Assembly (NCBI GenBank): GCA_029851415.1
Contig: CM056743.1
Span: 95,020,501 to 95,084,500, forward strand
DNA: 64,000 nt
Direction: 5' to 3'
Origin: Eretmocerus hayati
Lineage: Eukaryota; Arthropoda; Insecta; Hymenoptera; Aphelinidae
Part shown: positions 19,840 to 32,400 of the stretch, in pieces
Layout: every line of letters begins with the position of its first letter
Position numbering within the stretch: the first letter of the stretch is position 1
Program-made: the position numbers and the translations under genes
Notes under the pieces: generated by a model
Told to the model about the DNA's origin: nothing
The model's database searches: none
What the model saw: the letters and a program-made list of their open reading frames with translations, nothing else

Positions 19840-22800
19840 CACCCGCTAAGTTTGGAATTTCTCGCGCGCATTGAGCTCATGATTCCGGCCCTCGAGTACA
19901 CTTAGTGTGCAATTTTCGTGCACACGAGAAATTCCCATGGTCGAGGTGAAATGCGAAAATTTTGATGTTGAGCCTCGCGCACGCTTAGTTGGGAATTTTC
20001 CGCGCACGCGACAAATTTCTACGTTTGAGGTAAGCCTCTGATGTTGGGCCTCGCGCACGTTGAGTTGGAAGTTCTTCGCGCAAGCGAGAAATTTCCACGG
20101 CTGAGATACGATCATGTTCTTGAGCTTCGCGTACGCTTAGTTGTAGAATGCTCACGCACGCGAGGGATTCCCTTGGTCGAGGTGAACTGCTAAAGTTTTG
20201 ATGTTGTGCCTCGCGTACGTTGAGTTGGGAATGTTCGCGCACGCGAGAATTCCCCATGGCCGACATGAGCTTATGATTCTGAGCCCCACGTACATTCACT
20301 GTGGTTATTTTCGCGCACGCGAGGAATTCCTGTGGTCGAAGTGAATTCTAAAGTTTCAATTTTTAAGCTCGCGCTCGCGTTTGGGAATTTTCCGCGCACG
20401 TGAGAAGTTTCTACGACTGAGATAAGCCTCACATTCTGAGCTTTGCACAGGTATTGTTCGGGAAGGCTTGCACACGCGAGGAATTCCAATGTCAAGTCGA
20501 ACTGTTCGAGTCTTGATGTTGGGTCTCGCGCACACTAAGCTGAGAATTTTTCGCGCACGCGAGAATTCTTCACGCCCGAAGTAAGCCTTTTATGTTGGGC
20601 CTCGAGCACGGTAATTTGGTCGAGCTGAACTGTTGAAGTTTCGGTGAGCCTCGCGCACGCTAATTTAGTGATTTCTCGCCATTTGATACTCGAGAAAAAA
20701 GAATTTCGCACGCGAAACAACCGGAAGGAGCTTCTGGTAATGGGTTTTATGCACGCGAGCAATTTTCTTGAGCAAAATGAATCCTGAACCTTGAGTTTCC
20801 CGTACGCTCAGTTGAGATTTTCTCGCGCGCGTCGAGCTTCTGATTTCAGGCCTTGCGTACAATTTGTGTGGTAATTCTCTCGTGCGCGGGAAATTCCCAT
20901 GGTCGAGGTGAACTGCTGAAGTTTCGATATCGAGCCTCACGCACGCTAATTTTAGAATCTTTCGCACATGCGAGAATTTTCAACGTCCGAGGTAACCCTC
21001 TGATGTTGTACCTCGCGTACGCGAAGTTGGGAATTGTTCGCGCACGCGAGGATTTCCGATGGCCGACATGAGCTCATGATTCCGGGCTTCGAGTACACTC
21101 AGTGTGCAATTTTCGCGCACACGGGAAATTCCTATAGTCGAGGAGAAATGCGAGAGTTTCGATGTTGAGCCTTGCGCACGGTGATTGGGGAATTCTTCGC
21201 GCACGCGAGAATTTTCTACATTCGAGGTAAGCCTCTAATGTTGGGTTTCGCGCACGTTTAGTTGGAGATTCTTCGCGCACGCGAGAAATTTCCACGACTG
21301 AGATAGATAGATAGACAGATAGATAGATAGTTGTTTATTTCGACTATGGACTCTCGGTCCAATCTAGCCGGGACATTGTACAAATTAGTGAGAATTTTCC
21401 CCGGCCCACTAGAGCTTCTGATTTTCGACCTCGCGTACACTCTGTGCGGAAATTCTCTCGTGCGCGATAAATTCCCATGGTCGAGGTGAACTGCTAAAGA
21501 TTTGATGTTGAGCCTCGCGCACGTGAAGTTGAGAATTTTTTGCGCACGCCAGAATTTTCTGAGTCCGACGTAAGTTTCTGATGTTGGGCCTCACGCGGTT
21601 TGAGATGGAAATTTTTCGCGCACGCGAGAAATTTCCATGGTCGAGATACCCTCATGTTCTTGAGCTTGCGTACGCTTAGTTGTAGATTGCTCACGCACGC
21701 GAGGGATTTCCTTGGTCGAGGTGAACTGCTGGTGTTCTTATTTTGTGCCTCGCGTACGTTAACTTGGGAATTGTTCGCGCACGCGAGAATTTCCCATGGC
21801 CAACATAAGCTTATGAATCTTGGCTTCACGTACATTCACTGTGGTTATTTTCGCGCACGCGAGGAATTCCTGTGGTCGAAGTGAATTCTAAAGTTTCAAT
21901 TTTTAAGCTCGCGCTCGCGTTTGGGAATTTTCCGCGCACGTGAGAAGTTTTTACGACTGAGATAAGCCTCACATTCTGAGCTTCGCACACGTAAAGTTGG
22001 GGAAGGCTCGCGCACGCGAGGAATGCCAATGGTCAAGTCGAACTGCTGGAGTCTTGGTGTTGGGTCTCGCGCACGCTAAGCTGAGAATTTTTCGCGCACG
22101 CGAGGATTTTTCACGCCCGAGATAATCCTTCCATGTTGGGCCTCGCGCACGCTAAGTTGGAAATTTTCCGCGCACGTGAGAAATTCCCACGGCCGAGATA
22201 TGCTCCTGATTTTGAGCATCGCGTTCGCTTAGTTGGACAATGCACGCACACGCGAGGAATTTTCTCGGTCGAGGTGAAGAGTTATGAGTTTGGGCCTCAA
22301 GTCCCCGAAGTTGGAAGCTTTTCGCGCTCGTGAGAATTTCCCTCGGCCGACAAGAGCTTCTGATTGCGGACCTCGCGTACACTCTGTGTGAAAATTCTCT
22401 CGTGCGCGAGACATTCACATGGTCGAGGTGAACTGCTAAAGTTTCGATGTTGAGCCTCGCGCACGCGAAGTTGAGAATTTTTCGCGCACGCCAGAATTTT
22501 CTAAGTCCGACGTAAGTTTCTGATGTTGGGCCTCACGCAGTTTGAGACGGAAATTTTTCGCACACGCGAGAAATTTCCACGGACGAAATACGCTCTTGTT
22601 CTTAAGCTCGCGTACGCCTAGTTGTAGAGAGCTCGCGCACGCGAGGGATTTCTATGGTCGAGGTGAACTGCTGGTGTTCTGATGTTGTGCCTCGCGTACG
22701 TTAAATTGGGACTTGTCCGCGCACGCGAGAATTTCCCATGGCCAACATGAGCTTATGATTCCGGGCTTCGAGTACACTCAGTGTGCAATTTTCGCGCACA

Positions 22801-22840
22801 CGAGAAATTCCTATGGTCAAGGAGAAATGCGAGAGTCGTT
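19840..22840 (+). repeat. 78-bp satellite C, forward-oriented block
   Basis: About 38 monomers carrying TCGCGCACGCGAGAA and GGCCTCGCGCACGCTAAGTT. Anchor positions 20236, 20312, 20393 and about 20469 give the spacing. There is higher-order repetition: about 140 bp near 20285-20430 recurs almost unchanged near 21825-21970, 1540 bp away, and the CTCATGATTCCGG segment recurs near 19878, 21070 and 22755. Dense dyads and CpG; open frames here are by-products of the repeat. Confidence 0.88.
21301..21395 (-). mobile_element. 5'-truncated non-LTR retrotransposon tail with GATA repeat
   Basis: A (GATA)n run at 21301-21331 is followed, in inverse orientation, by sequence carrying AATAAA and a short peptide frame reading LYNVPARLDRESIVEINN before a stop. 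On the minus strand this is a coding 3' end, stop, AATAAA and (TATC)n tail, the usual look of a short LINE insertion. It interrupts satellite C. The family cannot be named from so little. Confidence 0.5.
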
Positions 22841-22848
22841 TTTTTTTT

Positions 22849-23165
22849 ACCTCCCGTTGCCGACTTTGCCGTATTATGCTGCCGGGATAATTCCGAGCTC
22901 TCTTTACTATTCAATACACATAACTTCGAAAGCATTACACTAATCATTACTTATTGTTTATGTAATGATTAGTGGTGAATCATTACACAACAAACAATTG
23001 CTGCCAAATTTCAAACATTACAAATGTAATGATAAAAGTGACTTTTTCTATTGAAAGTTACAAAATCTGAAAATTATTACAAAACTTCTTAAAAAACTTT
23101 TCTGAAAAAACAAAATTTTTTCTAACTCCCTGTTACGGTATGTACACACCTTTTGAAACACGGTG
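22849..23165 (-). repeat. Right 317-bp terminal inverted repeat
   Basis: Reverse complement of 18030-18346, ending AACACGGTG followed by TA. Confidence 0.88.
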
Positions 23166-23167
23166 TA

Positions 23168-24112
23168 TATAGGTATTTTCCAAGCAGCGCTTCGACAAGT
23201 TCCCACGCTTGCGCCAGACCAATTCTTTATGAGCAATGAATATTCAATTTTGAATATTAAATTCTGATGATTGAAAATAAATCTGTTCTGTGCACGCGCA
23301 GAACTAATGAGATAGGATTTTGTACAGAGATTGAACGATTCCTGGCCCGTCTGAAATTCTTGAAAGGTGATAGTATATGTCATAATTCTCGAGAGGTGAT
23401 AGTATATGGACAAAAATTTTTTTTTGGGTGAAAAGTGAGAGTGAAGTAGTGAAAAATCCAGAATGGCGGATCACGGACAAACAGCCACATTTTGGATGAT
23501 TTCCTAAATATTATCAATCAAGTGATACTGCATGGTGCGTTGAATAAATCATCATTATGCGCGATGGATCGTCCAGATCTCGTGTGAATCAATCTCTTGT
23601 GTAGACGAGCGTGGGGGGCAATATAAAGAAACGGAGTCCAATCCGTACATGATAATTTTTTTATCTGAATCAGAAGAGGAACGGAATAAAGTGTTACGCA
23701 GATTTTTGGGCACCCTTATACGAATGGATTCACATAGGCGATCAGCAGTAACCCCGACGCGAGACGCGCATTGCAGTAGGAGAGTCAATCGACCCATCAA
23801 GTTAATTTATAAAAATAGGAGATGAAAGCTGTAGATCGTACGCAATCCCAATTCGATTCGCAAATAGCTGGAAAAATTCTGCGAGTCATGAAAATGAGGA
23901 AAATCAGATGATTCGAGATAATATTTTTGAACATACGGTGCAAATTCAGGAAAACGCGAGAGAGAGCGCGCCTTTACAGGGAAATTTGAGACGCGTACAG
24001 AGGTTTCGAATGATTCACACAATAACCTATTTAACCTTACAGCCTAGCAAACCGAAGCATCGGAGCCAAATTTCGCGGAAAAAGTTACAACAAGAGTATA
24101 AATCCTGAGGCG
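23168..24112. other. No supported feature
   Basis: Low-complexity AT-rich sequence with a weak dispersed repeat at its left edge. Short open frames on both strands (for example 23048-23413 minus, 23807-24022 minus) have no recognisable motif. Confidence 0.45.
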
Positions 24113-24406
24113 TGTGACGTGGTGAGTCTTGAGCCTCCGGCCCGCGCCTCTCCCCGTCACCTGACGATTCACCAGGTGCACTGTCAGCGTTTCTGACGGA
24201 CAATAACCCGTTCCCCCACCAAGTGCGATGTCGCGTCGCGAACCCATAGTCGCGGGCGATGGGACACGCCGCGGACAGGCCGCTCTGACCAACCGAATAA
24301 TTCACACACTCTCTCTCAACCATCAATCATCTCTCGTGAATGAAAGTCACTCTTCAACCCAATCACTCGTGTTCATTCTGGAGATTGAACCCCTCACCCT
24401 GTTCCA
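24113..24406 (+). repeat. 5' LTR of gypsy-like element
   Basis: 294 bp. Contains TCACACACTCTCTCTCAACC and GTGTTCATTCTGGAGA shared with 33314-33586. Carries a 21-bp segment around 24218-24240 (AAGTGCGATGTCGCGTCGCG) that the other LTR lacks. Confidence 0.85.
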
Positions 24407-24827
24407 TCCACTTTTTGGTGCTAAGTGGGCTAGTTTCCCGCGAGTTCAATTTTTTTTTAAAGAGTTAGAAAAATTTTCTTCCAAAAATTTTTTCGGATTC
24501 TGCGATTCCGCGAGAGTGTCGTGAAGAATCAGAAGTAACCAAGAGAGGAGATAAGGAGTTGAGGGAAGTAAAATCCCGCCAAGCCGCAAACCTGCCAAGC
24601 TGATCTTCATTACATGCCCACCCGCCCACCCAGACGTCAGCAGAGAGCCATCGAAGTTCAACCCGTCACTTCGGAATTTACCACCGAGCAGCCTGCCTAC
24701 CTTCTCTGTTGACCGTGCACATTCATGCAACTCATCGCGGCCATCAACATTAGGATCAATTGCAGCCGCTCGTTGACGTAAATACATCTGACTTATTTCA
24801 CTTCTATCTCATAAAGTGCTCTGTTTC

Positions 24828-25403
24828 ATGTTAGCATATATTCCCGAAGCGAAATTCAGAACCAAAATTTGGAAGAGATCGGAGATTAGGGAATCATCAA
24901 CTCAAGCTACTACTTTGCAAATAGCAATCGGTAGTCTTACGAAAATGTTCGATCAAAGCCATAATATGAGCAATAATAGTCACCATGATTCAATGAACTG
25001 CAGTTTGGATCGAAGTATGATGAACGAAGTTTGGGGAATCAATGCGAACGATACGAGCATCTCGCAAGATAGAGATGTGATACGGATGAGCCGTTCTAAT
25101 ACACTGCAGGATCATGTGCGTCACGTTGGCTCTGAATCGCAGCTGAGATGCGGAATTGAACCCATGATCAGTGAAAATTTCTCAAGAAGAATCCCAAATC
25201 AAAATTCCACACGGGTAGAAGTCCAAGCCATGCCATACACAGAGATAGTTTACAGAAAGGACAAAGATGGAAATCTCTGTCAAAATCCTGTCAAAATTTT
25301 TCCACAGTCCGAAATTCGCTTCACGAAAGAGATTCGGTTCGAGGATATGAGAGCAATGTTCAAAATTCAGGACATGCATTTCTTGACGATCGGAGTCGAC
25401 TGA
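24828..25403 (+). pseudogene. Gypsy-like Gag N-terminal remnant
   Basis: Open frame of about 190 codons; an upstream GTG at 24816 is in frame, the first ATG is 24828. Polar, Asn/Ser-rich, ending RFTKEIRFEDMRAMFKIQD. It stops at 25401-25403, while the next part of the coding sequence continues in another frame, so a frameshift near 25400 followed by a stop near 25550 separates it from the main Gag segment. No domain recognised; assigned by position and continuity. Confidence 0.45.
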
Positions 25404-25552
25404 CCTCTTCTCGCCCGGAATCTCAAAATATTTCACACCAAAATGAGCAACAGCAAGTTTTTCCACAAACTCCATGGGATTTCCCCATGAGCACAGATCA
25501 CAACAGACAAAATATACAACATCTATCGAGTCACCAATCAAAATGTTCCTAA

Positions 25553-26932
25553 GATTGCTCTGCCCAAAATTCGCCAGCATACCACGATAAAAAGTCTAGT
25601 GTGCCATTCGTCGAGCCTAACTGTAATCTCAAAGAAATTTTATTGAAAAATATTTTCGAGGAAGTCAGCTATCAAGAACTCATTGAAATGTACAAAATTT
25701 GGAATCAAATCAAATCAAAAAATCAAACTAAAATTTCACAAACAGAAGAAGGCCTCCAATCCTCTATGCGTGATTATTGTGCACCTCCCTATGTCCATCA
25801 AACAGGTCAATACGCTCACCACATGGATGAGTCGAATCAAGATAAGAATCAGGACCGTCACAAAATTTTTGACTCAACACACGCATATGTTGAGTCAAAT
25901 TTGATGGATTATGCTCCAGTACAAAATTCACAGACTCTGCACAAAACTAATCAGATTCGATCGAAACAGTTGACTCGAAATATTTTTGTGGGAACGAACT
26001 CAAAAACAGGAATAGATGCGAATTTTTTCAAGGTTCTGAAATATATAAAAGGGTTTGATGGCAATTTTCAAGACTTGGCAACATTTTGCAGCGCCGTGAG
26101 ATATGCGGCATCACTATGTGGGAATTTTGAATCGGAACATATGCTTCTTAATGCCATCGCCAACAAATTACGCGGGACAGCTAAAGATTCATTTGCAGCA
26201 ACAATAACTGCATATAATTTCATCGAAGAATTTCTGAAAGATTTAGAAAAGCAGTTCACTATAGTGGATTCCCTTGATGATATAATGTTAGAATTGAAAA
26301 GAACCGCAAAACAAAATGATGAATCAATAGAAGCATACGGAACGAGAATTCAGCTGATTTCGGGTGGATTTAAAAATTCAGGAGCGTCGAAGAGAGAATA
26401 TTCTAATGCAGAGAAAGAATCTCGCTGTTGCGACACAGATGAGAGAGCTTTGACGCCATTCATCATCGGTATTGGAATAGAACTCAAAAGTGTAGTGCGA
26501 ACTCAGCGTCTTGGTAGCATACGTGAAGCGATAAGAATCGGGCAACAGGCAGAGTTACAGAGCAAACATTTTTCAAATGTTCAAGGAGATTCTCATCCAT
26601 TTCTGCAGCCGATTCCACCTGTGGTTAATCAGAAAAGTGTGCGTTTCTTAGATTCACGATGCGTCTCTCAGTCCTGCGATCAACCGGGTCACGAGGCAAA
26701 AGGGTGTCCAGAATCAAGGTCAGATTTTGGGAAAGATGAAGGATATATTGATCGCCCGAAAAAATACCGCGGAGAGCGCGACGGTTATGACAGCAGGGGT
26801 AGAAACGGCAGAAACTATCGCAGTCATCACAAGCAAGACCAGGCTGCGCAGAGCAATCCCACGAAGTCACATAGCTGCACAAGAGCCACAAGCACTACAA
26901 GTGCAACAACAGTCACAACCATTTTTAGTTGA
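25553..26932 (+). pseudogene. gag: Gypsy-like Gag, central and C-terminal part
   Basis: About 440 open codons without a credible start (the first NTG, 25601, is GTG). The middle, near 26040-26370, has the retrotransposon Gag capsid pattern: KYIKGFDGNFQDLATFCSAV, then NAIANKLRGTAKDS, then FIEEFLKDLEKQF. A zinc-knuckle-like CX4CX4HX4C (CDQPGHEAKGC) lies near 26660-26707, with abnormal first spacing. A basic Arg/Gly-rich stretch follows (YRGERDGYDSRGRNGRNYRS). Ends at TGA 26930-26932; further stops at about 26960 and 26990 in the same frame. Product would package RNA in a particle; this copy is broken. Confidence 0.75.
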
Positions 26933-26998
26933 ATCTCCAAATCGTTAGGCACTTTGCGATAACCATTTGAACTAATTGACCGTCCGTCGTAGTTCCCA

Positions 26999-27382
26999 GA
27001 CGCCGGGCGCGTAGATGACGCAATTAAAATCGCGTCTACAGTAAGCGAAGAGGAAAATTATAGAAGATCATGGCTCAAATCACCTCCAAATGAGAAAATA
27101 TCGTCCGATGACAAATCGGCATATAAAATAGGAGAAATGAGAAACATTGATGAATTCTCACCTCTGCCTCAAACTTATGTGAATTCTTCTACTCAATCCT
27201 TGGAAATTGAGAATATTTTCCCAGTTGCAGTCTCCAGAAGTCGTGAAATAATAGACGAAGTATCAATGCTATGTATAGACTCCGGGACTGATAATTGTAT
27301 AAGCGAGCCAAGTAGAGTCGAGCATCTTAATACGATTGACAGATTTGGGAATTTCATCCATTCATGGCATGGCCAGGAATGA
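26999..27382 (+). pseudogene. Gypsy-like aspartic protease remnant
   Basis: Same frame as Gag. After two stops the frame reopens near 26999 and runs to TGA at 27380-27382. It contains MLCIDSGTDNCI, with the D-S-G triad of retropepsins encoded at 27278-27286. Upstream is an acidic linker. The protease would cut the Gag polyprotein. Broken from both neighbours by single in-frame stops. Confidence 0.65.
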
Positions 27383-27390
27383 GTTCAACT

Positions 27391-28195
27391 CATGGGAATC
27401 AATTATATGCGAATGAATGGCATGCGCAGGCAATTTTCTGTTGTCCCCCACATCACATTAGTGAAACGTGTTGGATTGATTAGTAGCAACCATTTGTTGA
27501 ATTATGGAGGTAATTCAGACCCCAAAGCCCGCTACTTTAAATTCAAGAGTCTTTCAATTCTCGTTGTGAATGAAATGAACATGAAAGTGCCGACAAATGG
27601 GATCAAAATGATGGATCTCGAATACATGAGTCCTGTAAGAAATAGTCAAGTGCCTGTCACACATGCTACCAGAGATATCAATCTCGGGAATTCCATCGCA
27701 GAAAACTGTAACAAATTCATAGCAGCAAAACTGAGGAAAATTATCACATTGTCTCGGAATATGGAAAGCATCGATGGGGACGATGCTATACACGGTATTC
27801 GCAAATTATACATGGATATTCCTACAGCCGAGGCACAGCGTCTTGAGAAACAAAGTAATCGCGATCGAATTTACACGCTCGCGAGTGAGGTTGGAGGATA
27901 TAATCACTTGCATTCAGATTCATTGTGTAAAAATCTTACATCGCTGCCCGCGACTCAGCTATCCACGAGCGCAATTACACGCAATACCGGCGAGGAGAAC
28001 CACGGAATCGACGAAAATGGACTCGACTTTGCACGTCGAGCCGAAAATCTTCTAAGTGATGGGAACGAGTCTTCAAGAAATTCTCAAGTTCAGCGGCGTT
28101 TTGATGTGCAAAACAGTCGCGTCCAATCGCATTTTGCAGTTTCCGAGAAATATCAAGTGGCATCCGCTCGACCGACACGTGAGAAGCCTCCTTAG
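27391..28195 (+). pseudogene. Continuation of gypsy-like polyprotein, unrecognised
   Basis: Same frame, about 267 codons. The first 60 residues (FSVVPHITLVKRVGLISSNH) could be the C-terminal half of the protease fold, which commonly has a V-P...G-x-x...L pattern there. The rest has no motif I recognise, in particular no reverse transcriptase box. Ends at TAG 28193-28195. Confidence 0.45.
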
Positions 28196-29452
28196 GCAGT
28201 TGACGAAAACGAGCAAGCGCGAACTTTGCAAAGAATCTTCGCAGTGAAATATCGTTCATGTTGTAATAGAGCGAGTATTTCATTCTCTCCTTCGAGAAAT
28301 GTATATGAAGTCGTCGAGACGTTTGGAGTGTGTCTCCAAATGCATAAAAAGGGCCTGGAAATATTTCAGGAAATTCAGTTCCCAAATACAATTATTGATC
28401 AACTCACAAACTGCAACCTCTTTGATGTCCACACTTTTCTCATAAACTTCATTAGCATGAATATATTGCAATTAAGCTTCAAGGAATCTCCTTATAACCG
28501 GAAACCACAACTCTCAAAGGGAGAGGTGGGCCATTCGGTATCAATTGGAATGAATCAAATCTTGTCACTCGCAATTTTTCGGGAGATGAGTGATTTCTTC
28601 AACAAAAGATCTCCGATGGTAGTTTTTGCTGGACTTGTGCTGGAACCGATTACGTACTTCGAGCTGCCAGGTATAACTCTGAGTTATCAAATGAATACTT
28701 CTGATATTATATTCATCGAGTTCGTAGAAGCTCTTGGGTTGAATCATCATGGTACATCTGAAGCACCAGTGAACATTCCCGTGATCGAGAAAATCCACCC
28801 AACCTCCCAAAAATCACCTGAGGCGCCCCGAGCAGACCATTCGGATTGGAATATGGTTTTTCCACGGGTCATTTGGCTCATCATCATCATAGAAAATGAG
28901 AACAAGAGCTGCCCACAATCAATTCTAACATTAAAATGGAGAGCCAGAGCACCTGAGGAACAGCAGCAGACGAACTCTATAGGAAAATCTGATGACGTCA
29001 TCTCTCGAACAACAATCCAAATGCCACACAAGCAGGCTTCAGCCACTCTCCTCAATAAGCACGACAAGTATCGTTCCAATTATTTCTTTAATTTATTATC
29101 CACTACTCTATATTTTTCAAGAGATGAGTACGCGCACGAGTTGATGATTTCTGCTGGCAGTCAAGTATCAGTTGCATGTACGAGATTGATTAAGCCCAGG
29201 CATTCAAATTTTTCGATTGAAAATATGAAAATCATGAACGACTTCACAGAAACTTTCCTCAGATCTTCAATCAAAAGAGAAGCACATGTGCAGAACAGTA
29301 CCTTAAAAGCAACCTCTACAGCTCAGAAACTCAGGCTTTTGTTATTGAAATTGGGCAATTGGAATGTGACGCTCCAGTGCATCCGCCTGTTGTTCGATAC
29401 TCCGGCCCAGGGACGTGCTTCTGAAGACGTCAAAACCACGTCCATAGCTTGA
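28196..29452 (+). pseudogene. Last open segment of gypsy-like polyprotein, unrecognised
   Basis: The same reading frame reopens directly after the stop at 28193 and stays open for about 410 codons to TGA 29450-29452. Composition is protein-like but I find no YxDD box, no DDE triad and no zinc finger. It may be a non-catalytic ORF, a heavily diverged pol, or an unrelated captured segment. Five stops over 3.9 kb of otherwise open frame argue that the whole was once one long ORF. Confidence 0.4.
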
Positions 29453-32400
29453 AAAAATTGAAAGTAGACAGAATCAAGCAATCTGTAACATTTTATAGAA
29501 ATAACACAAGATAAATCCATAGGAGAATTCGCGACCTCGTCCTTAGCCGTCGAAACTCCGGCCCAGGCTCGAGGCTCGCATCCAACGATCAAGACTTGTC
29601 GTTCGAATGCGAAAGAAAAATTGGAAACTGGCTCAGGAAATACAAAATTTCACAGTGGTAACGCAGACGTTTCACGCAGAAAGATCAGCACCGGTCGGTA
29701 CGCCTGCCGTCGGATCACCCAGGACGACGACCGCATAGTCAACGACACCACAAATGAGCGAGTGCCAACGCAAAATTGATGGCCCAATCAACGTACACTC
29801 GCCATCAAGGGTGAACAACATCACGTAAGATCCTCAACGAAGATCTTCACGGAAGATCACCATCTCACTCCAACGGTATTCATAGTAGTAGGGAAGAAAC
29901 TGCGTGTATAAATTGATTCAAAATCAAACTCATTCATATTTTTTGCACTGCATCACCGGTAATAGATTCAGTGAGATATCACATGAAAATCCGAAGCTTA
30001 CTAAAGATTCAGAGTGAAATACCACGAGATTAAAAGCCAGAAGGGCCAGTCTTGAGAAAAAAATCACGGAATATATAGTTGAGAATAGTTGAAATACGGA
30101 TGAGCCAATATGGCGAATCAAATTGTTAAGAAGATAGGTTGGGAAAAGGACTCAGACATGACATCACACACACAATTCACATCACATGACTGAAATTCAA
30201 CCAGACGAGACCCGAACGCTGTCTGTCGAACACACAATGATACGACAAAACGACTCACCATACGTGGAACCCCTCATAAGAGAACATCTGCATCGGGTAA
30301 AGATCGTATCCCGTTGATAGACAACTGGCCACGGTGCGGCACAGAGAGCTGACAATGCCAGGTCGCGTTCCGTGGCCACAATCTAGCCGCAGTGATATGA
30401 ACACGGTCCAGAGAGTGGACCCGAATCGCGTACCAAAGCTCCACCCGTTGGTCTAGTCAATGCCCAGCAGTGTAGTATGAACAGCAACCATGCACATCAA
30501 ACACAAGACACAGAACACATTAAAGTCAACCACGCCCGCCGCGAACACTCTCACAACCGAACAAAACCAGAGAAAATCGAAAAATACCACTGAGCAAGGT
30601 GACGAGAACCTGCTCAAAGTGGCAGCCGGATCAGCACTGCCGATGGCGATATTCGACATCCAGAGACAGGACTGTGCAGTAGCTCTGCATCTTGAAGACA
30701 TACTTAGTCTCAAACTACCAACAGCTGATTTTGTTATCGGCTAATGGAAATGTCAGCAAGAGAACGGCAACACTGCCACATACAAAATCCAGCAAATCTA
30801 AGAAGAGTATATGATACTCCCTTGGAGGCTGGATACAATAACTGATCCTGCACAATCTCGAAAAGACAGCTACTGTGCGAGAGCAGCTCAAAAAGTGAAC
30901 AGTGCCTCACTCGGATCAATTTACGACTGACCCGCAAAATTGGAAAATTTTTCCCCCGAATTTCCGAAATGATCCAAAAACTCTTATTGGAGCAGCATCC
31001 TCAGTGATCAAAGTCCACTCCTTCCAAATTCCAGCTCGATTGGACGTTTTGTTCCGGAGCTATAACTTGCACCGCAGTTCACCCAAATTACACACATCGA
31101 GACCACTTTTCACCGCGTGACACATCACCCGCGCCACAAATCGCCGAAACTCAGCACAAAACACAGCAGGTCACCTTCACTACACACACAGGTACCCATT
31201 CAAATACGTACAGAGTCATTTTAAACCCCACACCTAGCTCAAAGTCGAGAAAACGGCCGATTTTCCGGTGAAATCGTTCGACAAAGTCAACTCTAGGATT
31301 TCGAAAAGTAGAGTCAAAAAACGCATAAATTGATGCGTATCACGATTAGATACGATGGATGACATCCAAAACTAACTGTTTTCATCATTTGTATAACCAA
31401 AAGGAATGCAGAGATGCTAGAATTTCAATTTGAGACGTTATGAGTTTTCATCGAAAAGTAGCCGAAGAATGCGTATTTTAACTGAAAAAGTCTATACCAC
31501 GACATGAATATTTCTGTGCCAAATCTATATAACTAAGTATACTCGTAGCTATGAAGACCATTAGGAGCTCCAAAAATGAGATCACAGGATCTTAGAGGGA
31601 AAAACGTAGAATTTCGATGCGAAATTTGCCAGTATGCGAAAACTCAAATTTCTCACCTCAGAATTCGAATTCCGGAGTGTAATTGTAGAAGATGGATTGA
31701 TTAGCACCATACCTTGAAGTGAGACCAACGACAGAAACCCAAGATTGAATAGAAAAATTTTGAGACCACAATGTTATATGGTCCAAATTACATTCGAAAA
31801 TTTACCCTCGGCACTAAAAATGAGCGTATTTTGTTATGTATCGAGAAGTTATGATGATTTCAACGTGAAAATCGGTATGGATATTTCTTATATCGTATAC
31901 TAGTAGAATCAAAACCGACCGACTCTCCAAAAATTCTCAAATTACCACAGTAGAGTGAAAATCCCTGTAAATTACAGTTTTTCGTTAAAAGGGGGTAGAC
32001 GAAAAACGGTCATAACTCGGTCAATTTTGACCCGATTTCAACGTTCAAACGCTTAAATTGAAGGTCTTTTCAAGGACTATCTCATCATTTGATCAAAAAG
32101 CGAATTCCGAGAATTGTCACAGTGCAAAATTTACAATTTCATCTTTCGAGAGAACCATTTGCCAGGCTTTTTGAACCAAAACTCCATGTAATAATCGGTC
32201 CGAAAATATTATAATATTAGAATCGGAATGAGACTCAAAATCATCTCAAGAAAGAAAAAGTATTCCTTGCGGCTGATGGAAAATGATCCCACAGCTGCAA
32301 GCGATAAAAATTCTCCAATGCTATTGGGAACTAACATGCGTGTTATTTTAGATGGCAGAAAAGAGCAATATGGCCGAATCCTGAATCTCTTCCATAAGAA

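Larger units (their letters stand above)
18030..23165. mobile_element. 5.1-kb non-autonomous TIR element filled with satellite
   Basis: Left arm 18030-18346 and right arm 22849-23165 are reverse complements over 317 bp with few mismatches and small gaps. Tips read CACCGTGTTTCAGAAGG and its inverse. TA flanks both ends (18028-18029, 23166-23167), as for Tc1/mariner-like insertion. The interior has an imperfect palindrome (18530-18960) and about 3.6 kb of a CG-rich 78-bp satellite. No transposase. Transposition, if any, would need enzyme supplied elsewhere. Confidence 0.85.

Noticed and set aside
28226..29452. Separate envelope gene
   Set aside because: No signal peptide, fusion motif or C-terminal membrane anchor is visible, and the frame continues directly from the upstream polyprotein.
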